Shown here piece after piece: positions 57,772-64,000 of a stretch of DNA of 64,000 bases. The translations under genes and the position numbers were made by a program. Position 1 is the first letter of the stretch. The number at the start of each line of letters is the position of its first letter. The notes under the pieces were generated by a model. It ran no database searches and had not been told where the DNA came from. It saw nothing but the letters and a program-made list of their open reading frames with translations. Source of the DNA: Spinellus fusiger (lineage: Eukaryota > Mucoromycota > Mucoromycetes > Mucorales > Phycomycetaceae); the NCBI GenBank assembly GCA_025094145.1, contig JALLLS010000009.1, forward strand, positions 1 to 64,000, written 5' to 3'.

Positions 57772-59134
57772 CAGTGTCAGGCAAAAGAATAATAAAGTAT
57801 TTCATTTTCCGATATAATTCTTGTATAGGGAAATACTTATTCTTTGTCATAAAAACACACACTAAACACACGGTAGAGACTTGAAAATTGGATAGAGTAT
57901 AAAAAAGGTCAACAGGATAATAAATACAGATTTCTTGGGTGGAAACCCTTAATATTTAGTGTTCCCACCCTTGACCTCAATGACAACCTTACATCTCCGC
58001 CCCATGCTGGCAATGAGGTTGTTGGTAACTTCTTTGGGGATCTTGTCCTATTCTTGAACCAAGAGAGCCTTCATATCCTGGAGAGTACTTCTTGGGGTCA
58101 TCCTCTTTCTAATGGCCGTGTCCAGCTCCTCCCATGAATGTTTTATGGGGTTGAGGTCGGGGCTTTGTGAGAGCCCCCCCTCCATAGTGGCAATGCTCTC
58201 ATTTGCCTTTGACAACCTGGACTCTTTACTCTTGTGGCAGCTGGTATTGTTTTCTTGAAGAACACAACATACCACTGGATTCAGTGATGAAAGATGAGCC
58301 AGTTTGGGGCAATAGGTCGTTTCTAAAACACCAATGTATTTGGCACTATTGATGGATCCCTCCACTATAGCAAGTCTACCAACACCGTCACAAGAAAGGA
58401 AACCCCACACCATCACCCCACCACCACCAAACTTCATGGTGGGCTTCAATTTTTTTGGGAGAAGACCCTCCTTCTTTCTGCGCACTACTCTGGTACGGTT
58501 GTTATTGCTCATTAGCTGGTACTTTGACTTATCGAACTAGATGACCACTTTCTAGTCTTCTTCTTTCCAGTGGAAGTGGGCCTTGGCCTAAGCAAGCCTC
58601 AACTTCTTGTTTTTATTGTTAAGAGAAGGTTTCTTAATAGCATTGCTAGAAGACAGCCCAATCTTCTTTATCATTTTTTGGAAGGTGGTCATGGACACCT
58701 TGGTGGCCATTCCCTGGTGAAGCTCCTTTATGCTCTGGAAGGAGTCTCTTGCCACCTCGCGAGAGATTTCCCTCTCGCGTCTCTCTCTGTCAATATAGGC
58801 TTGCGCCCAGAGCTCCTTCCTGCTTTAAAATCGCCAGTCTCCCTGTATCTCTTCATAATGAGGCTGACAGTGGACTTACTAATGCCAAACATGGCTGCAA
58901 TGTCCGTTTGTCTGGTGCCATTGACTGTTACTTCGTGAACAATGAGTTTACGAGTAAAGTCGTCGATGTTTTTCTTTTTGCTTCCAATAGGTTTGGTGGT
59001 TTGTTTAGTGGTGTTGGACATAATAGATATTATAGCGGAAAAAAAGAAATGAGAAATAAGTATAAAAAAAGAAAGTTTTTTTTGACCAAAATGGTCGGAA
59101 AATGAAATCTTTATTATTCTTTTGCCTGACACTG
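57772..59134 (-). mobile_element. Tc1-like transposon with long TIRs, nearly complete
   Basis: The element is 1363 bp, flanked by TA (57770-57771, 59135-59136). Terminal inverted repeats of about 40 bp start CAGTGTCAGGCAAAAGAATA on both sides and differ by one indel and a few bases. A single transposase lies on the minus strand. Confidence 0.9.
57949..59021 (-). pseudogene. Tc1/mariner transposase with few inactivating changes
   Basis: The start MSNTTKQTTKPIGSKKKNID leads to a clear HTH (LIVHEVTVNGTRQTDIAAMF, GISKSTVSLIMKRYRETGDF). After one frameshift near 58780 the frame continues through IKELHQGMATKVSMTTFQKM, AKAHFHWKEEDWK, GGGGVMVWGFLS, SQSPDLNPIKHSWEELD and VIEVKGGNTKY. Three TAG codons stand where Trp is expected (before AKAHF, in the VI*FDKS block and after LLVQE). 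The DLNPI position has Lys where the catalytic Glu is usual (NPIKHSW). About 357 codons in all. Confidence 0.85.
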
Positions 59135-61499
59135 TACAATACATATTATTGTTATGCATATTCACACATAGATGGAGTACAATCCAAGCCCTCAATTCTC
59201 AGATTTAGATGTTTCACATTTCTGTTCTTTTCTTTACGTGATCTATAAAACTATAGCTTATATATAATGAGCAGTAATGAGCACATAGAAATAAGATTGG
59301 AATAGTGGATTGATTTTGTACCACAAACCACCCTTCTATTCGTATCAGCTACAACGGATTTAGGAAAGACACGCATAATAGAATAGTACCCAAGGTGTAC
59401 ATGACTTGTCATACATTGATACTGTTTTATCCATATGAATTCCTCCCAACTCAAGATAGAAATGCTTCGATGGTGATCGAGATATAAACGATAAGAGACG
59501 TGTATTCACATACAATCAGTAATACATACCAGATAGATTCTAATGACAACTATTTGTATTACTATTACCGATTGATAGTTTGCCAACTAAAAGTTGGATA
59601 ATCCTGTTTTTTTTTTTTTTACATAATAAACTAATATATTTTATAGTCAACATATTGTTTATCTATTACTATTAATTAAAAATAATCAATGGTGAGTTAG
59701 ACAATATCTTATAAATATAGCCTAGTATATTTCCTATAAGAATAAAGTTCCCAATGCTACTGTTTCAATTTCAAGCCTAGACTTTATTTTTCTTATGAGA
59801 ATAGAGTAGAGTGCACTCATAATTAACCTTACTGTACTAATAAGTAGTAAGATTTGGATGTGCATAAGACGAAGCATGATTATATGAGACAATAGGCTAA
59901 ATAATAGATAGGAGCTTAATGCATCAATATAAAAAATAACAATATACTTTACATACATGCTAATGATTCATAGAGTCTAGCAATATTATTAATAAAAATT
60001 ATTATTCCAAGACTTACTAAGACTAATCTCATAAGACGTAATAATAAATAGCCTGTGGATTTAGCTCTACATTCACATGCACTAGTTATATCAATACAGC
60101 ATGAATATAGAAATAAAATTATGAATAACAATATTTTGTGACACCACAGAAATAGTCTTATGATACCACTCAATATATTTACTACTCTTGTTCACTGTCC
60201 GAGGAGATCACAGATAATTGTATTCTTGGTTAGCCAGTTAAGAGGTAAAATATGGCCCTTGTAAGTATCCAAGAATTAGCTACATAATTACTTTGAAATT
60301 AGTTGTAATGAGTATGAGTATAAGTATAGATACATTATGCAGGTACTATTGTCTTTTTCGTTCTACTTACTTATAGAATGTATTTATTTATTTTAGCTAT
60401 AAATAAATATCAGATAGCTCCATCTTATCTTTTATTTCTAGACAAATACCAATGTTCACTATACTTACGACAGAAGCCAATAAAACAAGAAATGAATGAC
60501 AGTTGAGGTACATGTATCCTTATTAAATGAGTATTTATATATATTTATATATATTTATATATATAATTAGGCTAGTGACATGCCTATGGTAAAGAAGTAG
60601 TTATAATGAAAATATCCATATGAGTGTATTCTAGATTCAAGACGACTGGTGTATAAAGTATGTTGAATAGATAGAGTTGTTGGTGCTAAATCCACGATTA
60701 AGATGTTCTAGACCCTGTGTGATACCTTGTCTTTCTTTTTGTTGGAGTGGTAGATTATAGCCTAGTGATGTGTTCATGTGTTAAAGAATTGATCAGTGTT
60801 CACTCAGAGATCATCATGTACTGTCTTGGAGAGTGAGGCCTATCCCTTGTTTAGTTAGTGTTTATAGAAAGTCAACATTGAGTGTTATGTTAGGCCATTC
60901 ATTAGCAGTACATCGCCTATCATTTCAATAGAAGCATCGTCGTATAAATGATAGATGAAGAATTCTTGGACAATCTTGCCATTGTGGAGAATATAAAGTA
61001 ATACACATCTTTTATGATATTCACTAACATACATTTCTGTTTTTTTTGTTTTTTTATTTATTATTTTTTTAGTTTATCCTTTTTGCGAGATGATCAAGAA
61101 ATAAGATTCATTTGGAATCCAATAGAGAATCCTCACCAAACATACGATTGTACTAGGAACAAGTAGTACACATATGCCCTTTTGCTTAATACAAAGGAGT
61201 ATTGTGTATCATAAAAAGAAGAAGGGCTATCTCCTATCTCTTTTGATTCGTAGGGTGGATCTATCGCCACTGCACCCATGTGGCATTGAACAAGAGAGTT
61301 ATATACATATTTATTTTTAAAGTCTGCTTTAAAAGTGTAGACAGAAGAGAACGAGACATTTTATGAAGGATTTCTCCCCTTTTTTCTTTTTCTTTTCCAC
61401 AAGTGATATGCAAGAAGACATTAGAGACAGAAAGTGTCCAATGATCTCCTCGTTTCCAACCTAATCCTAGGCAGAAGTACACTCTCTCTTAGAGGGGCT
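59135..61499. other. Gene-poor AT-rich stretch
   Basis: No ORF with a domain and no repeat shared with the rest of the window were found. ATATTTATAT repeats lie near 60533-60562. The 73-codon ORF at 61261-61482 has no support. Confidence 0.45.
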
Positions 61500-62011
61500 T
61501 CAAAAAGATTGATGTACTGCATTGACAGCAGCCCTTATATTCATTAGAAGTCTGTTTTTTTCCTGAAAAAATATATCCACCGCATGGAGTGTATCAGCAT
61601 CCCGTGTGGCAAGATTCTTAGACTGGGGCAAAGAGTGTCCCTTTGTTGTATCACTAAAAGATCCTGCAATACTCAAAAGACCAGAAGTGCGCGCGTGAGC
61701 TTCGAGTGTCTGAAGGGAGGTTGTGAGCTGCTTAAAGTCATCTATTCATAATAACCACAAGTATAATAGATAGAGTAGATAAATAAAAGACAGATGTTAA
61801 TAACAGGTAAGAGTCAAGGCTTAACCTTGAGCTTCTGTTAGTTCGTAAGGAGTCCAGACTGAATTCTCACTTGATGAAGGTAAGAAACAGGTCACTCTAT
61901 AAAGCCTTACATTTTATCAAAGAACTCGTTTCCTTTCTTTTCTATGGCTGACAGCTGTGATATCAGAGTTATAAAGGAAAGTCTGTATTCCTGTGTGGCC
62001 TTTGAAGTCAT
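61500..62011 (-). CDS. Small helical protein, unrecognised
   Basis: Exons 62011-61911, 61869-61826 and 61741-61500 join in frame to 128 residues. The introns are 41 and 84 nt. The protein starts MTSKATQEYRLSFITLISQL and continues SAIEKKGNEFFDKI, a heptad-like helix. A middle helix is LTEAQDDFKQLTTSLQTLEA and the last helix DIFFQEKNRLLMNIRAAVNA. Composition is soluble and helical, without cysteine clusters or catalytic motifs. Size and helix pattern would fit a subunit of a larger assembly, such as a Mediator or kinetochore-type small subunit, but I cannot name it. The splice fit and hydrophobic periodicity are the main support. Confidence 0.6.
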
Positions 62012-62543
62012 TGCTAAACAGGACTCTCTCTTCCAAAGCAAATGATAAAGTACAGTTGTGACTGCCCTTAAGCCTCTTGCTGTCCCTGAACTTAAGAATG
62101 GAAAGGATAGAGGCGGTGGTAAAATAACAGACCCAAAGAATTCCTACACAGTAGAATTCTATACGCCCACTGCCTTATGAATGACCTGCTGTTATGACTA
62201 CAGAAAGATGGTCATGGGATTCTTTCTTTCTTTCTTCTGGCTGTGATCCAAGAGTGCCTACTCTGCATAAGCCATAGAGTGACCTTTTTCATTATTTATT
62301 TGTGTATTTATAGGGATTCAGTTACAGCCACCACTCAGCGTAGTTATGGAAGCAGACCCACCCACTGGACATGCGATTGGCTGGCAAGACACCGCCTGTC
62401 TATGGGTTACTATGGAATAGATCCTTATAAACCCACGTTCTATCGGCTCACGTGGATTATCCCCTCACTCATACCTACCTACTCGTATAACACATATAAC
62501 ATACTCACTCATATAACACACAGACACTTTTATAGCCACCTAT

Positions 62544-62823
62544 CTATAAGTATATAAGTGTATAAGTGTATAGGTGTATAAGTATATAAGTATATAAGTG
62601 TATAAGTGTGTATAAGTATATAAGTATATAAGTATATAAGTATATAAGTATATAAGTATATAAGTATATAAGTATATAAGTATATAAGTATATAAGTATA
62701 TAAGTATATAAGTATATAAGTATATAAGTATATAAGCATATAAGCATATAAGCATATAAGCATATAAGTATATAAGTATATAGGTATATAAATACATAAG
62801 TATACAAGTATATAAATACATAG
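62544..62823. repeat. TATAAGTA octamer tandem repeat
   Basis: About 30 copies of an 8-base unit have TGTA and CATA variants near the two ends. They leave three overlapping minus-strand frames of Tyr/Leu/Ile/Thr repeats that are not genes. The array ends about 130 bp before the Vac7-like start codon. Confidence 0.95.
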
Positions 62824-62955
62824 TATTCTATAGCTAGGCTACATGCACACTGAGTGGGTAAGCTATTTCAGACTATTTCCAATTTCAAAAACCAACGCTT
62901 TTCTCACTGCTTCTTTGTCCACTTGTCCACTGGAGGCTGTGAATCCTCTTATGTC

Positions 62956-64000
62956 ATGGCAGCACACTACAGTTCGTCTCAGATCCCGACTACTACTTTA
63001 GAAGACACCACCATGACAGCAACAAGTACAGAAGATGAACTCATGTCTTCATCGCCTTCAAAGTATCGGACGCTTCGTAGGAAAGCCAATATGGACATCA
63101 CTCCACCCCTCACCCAAACTATCTCTCGGTCTCGATCAAAGTTCAATCCCATGCCAAGCACAGACGCGTCTCGGTTTATCACTATAGACTCCCTTCCTTT
63201 CCGAAGTCTTATCAAATCAAAGTCTAGAGACTTATTGTCTACGCAGAAAGAATACAACACTGGCGGATCTCAGCGGCACCTCACCGTGGAAACTGCTGTA
63301 TTTCCAGACCCGCCGATTTTTCCTACCAACGAAGCAAGACGAGTGACTTCTCAAGTGTGTTTTATCACCCCCAAAGAGAGAGAGAAAAGAGTATATTCAC
63401 TGATCTTCCTCTTTCTTCATAGGGGGATGTAAAGAGCTTAAAATCAGGCACTGAGTCTATACGCTCACAAAAGAAGAAAAGACGTCCAATTGCTTCTAAT
63501 TATATTACACCCACCGACATATTTGCTCAGAATCTGAGTGATGCTGTTCTCGATGTCAATGGTATTGGTTTCTCAAGGTGACTGACTTGCTGAATGCCTT
63601 ATTGTTCTAGATTCTGATGAGAACGAAGCGTTTGTGTACCGCGATAAATCCATGCAGACTTCATTTTACCCACCGCCCTGGTCCACAGTGGACACCGATC
63701 ATGCCTCTTCTTTTCACGGATCGTCTAGTCTGAGTTTACCGCATCGATTTGCCTCTACAGGAGATGGGGAGGGAGACTACTACTCAAAAGAAAAGCTTAG
63801 TAAAGACCCGTTGACTCGCCATCTTCCTCGCCGACCTGTCCTACGTTCAGCGGTGTCAGAATTGCCGTCTTCTGGTACACACCCGTTTTCTCTGTCTTTA
63901 CAAAAGAAACCCAGGTACCATCGCTATGAGAGCTGGTATCCGAGTGACGAAGAAAACAGGCCATTGATGAATCGGAATTATGGAAAAAAGAGACGAAAAC
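62956..64000 (+). CDS. Vac7-like vacuolar membrane regulator (5' part)
   Basis: Exons 62956-63354, 63423-63561 and 63611 to the window end join in frame. The visible ~300 residues are a Ser/Thr/Pro/Arg-rich, disordered cytosolic region. After splicing it contains TPTDIFAQNLSDAVLDVNDS then DENEAFVYRDK, and near the edge RYESWYPSDEENRPLM. The DIFxxNLSDAV...DSDE.xFVY block is what I associate with Vac7, the fungal activator of the Fab1 PtdIns3P 5-kinase on the vacuole. The expected C-terminal membrane segment and conserved lumenal domain lie beyond position 64000, so the call rests on the N-terminal motifs. The ATG at 62956 begins MAAHYSSSQI; the frame is open upstream, but that part overlaps AT-rich promoter sequence. 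Confidence 0.5.

Noticed and set aside
62530..62821. Three minus-strand Tyr/Leu-rich ORFs
   Set aside because: The TAAGTATA-type octamer array is open in three frames; these are not genes.
1..64000. rRNA, tRNA, CRISPR arrays and LTR retrotransposons
   Set aside because: Read by eye on both strands; no cloverleaf, rRNA core, spaced direct-repeat array or reverse-transcriptase motif was seen. A tRNA covariance-model scan would settle the tRNA point.

Overview
The window looks like nuclear DNA of an early-diverging fungus, most likely a Mucoromycota (Mucorales-type) species. It is AT-rich, its genes carry many short introns (about 37-80 nt, GT..AG), and the protein set is fungal: a P5B ATPase of the Ypk9 type, a Ufe1/syntaxin-18 SNARE, a Lag1-type ceramide synthase, a HIS3 dehydratase, an HSF-type regulator and a Vac7-like protein. 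The taxon is inferred from style and gene content only. I saw no rRNA, tRNA or CRISPR array.

Layout. 1-8.4 kb is a gene-dense block: the 5' part of a CHY zinc-finger gene (-), a type II membrane glycosyltransferase-like gene (+), a mitochondrial LEA-like helical-repeat gene (+) and a ceramide synthase (-). 8.4-14.9 kb is almost gene-free. 14.9-22.2 kb holds a CAP-Gly protein (+), an 11-exon SSX2IP/Msd1-type coiled-coil gene (+), ribosomal protein eS28 (-) and HIS3 (+) with a Gcn4/CPC1-type site. 22.6-37 kb is a transposon-rich desert. 37.1-46.4 kb is a second gene block: Ufe1 (+), a 15-exon P5B ATPase (+) and an HSF-domain regulator (+). 46.7-59.1 kb is a second transposon nest. 61.5-64 kb holds a small unrecognised helical protein (-) and the 5' part of a Vac7-like gene (+), which runs off the right edge.

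Mobile DNA. At least five families of TIR-bearing DNA elements recur. There are two IS630/Tc1-like elements (one intact and possibly autonomous, one decayed), three copies of a 1.18-kb Tc1-like element (two of them joined tail to tail as a palindrome), two copies of a short Tc1 derivative with 30-bp TIRs, one complete and one fragmentary copy of another Tc1 element, and one further degenerate Tc1 element. Other repeats are a TIR family starting CACACCAGGAG, a 0.79-kb repeat present as an inverted pair, and a dispersed repeat in four copies. Inside the second nest is a broken fragment whose translation matches the C-terminal zinc-ribbon/RuvC end of TnpB/Fanzor nucleases. It is the most interesting relic here, and a smaller transposon has landed at its upstream edge.

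Gene models were spliced by hand from GT..AG sites and reading-frame continuity. Several close perfectly (P5B ATPase 1344 aa, HSF 543 aa, SSX2IP-like 466 aa, HIS3 198 aa, eS28 68 aa). Only the ceramide synthase shows a one-base frame problem.
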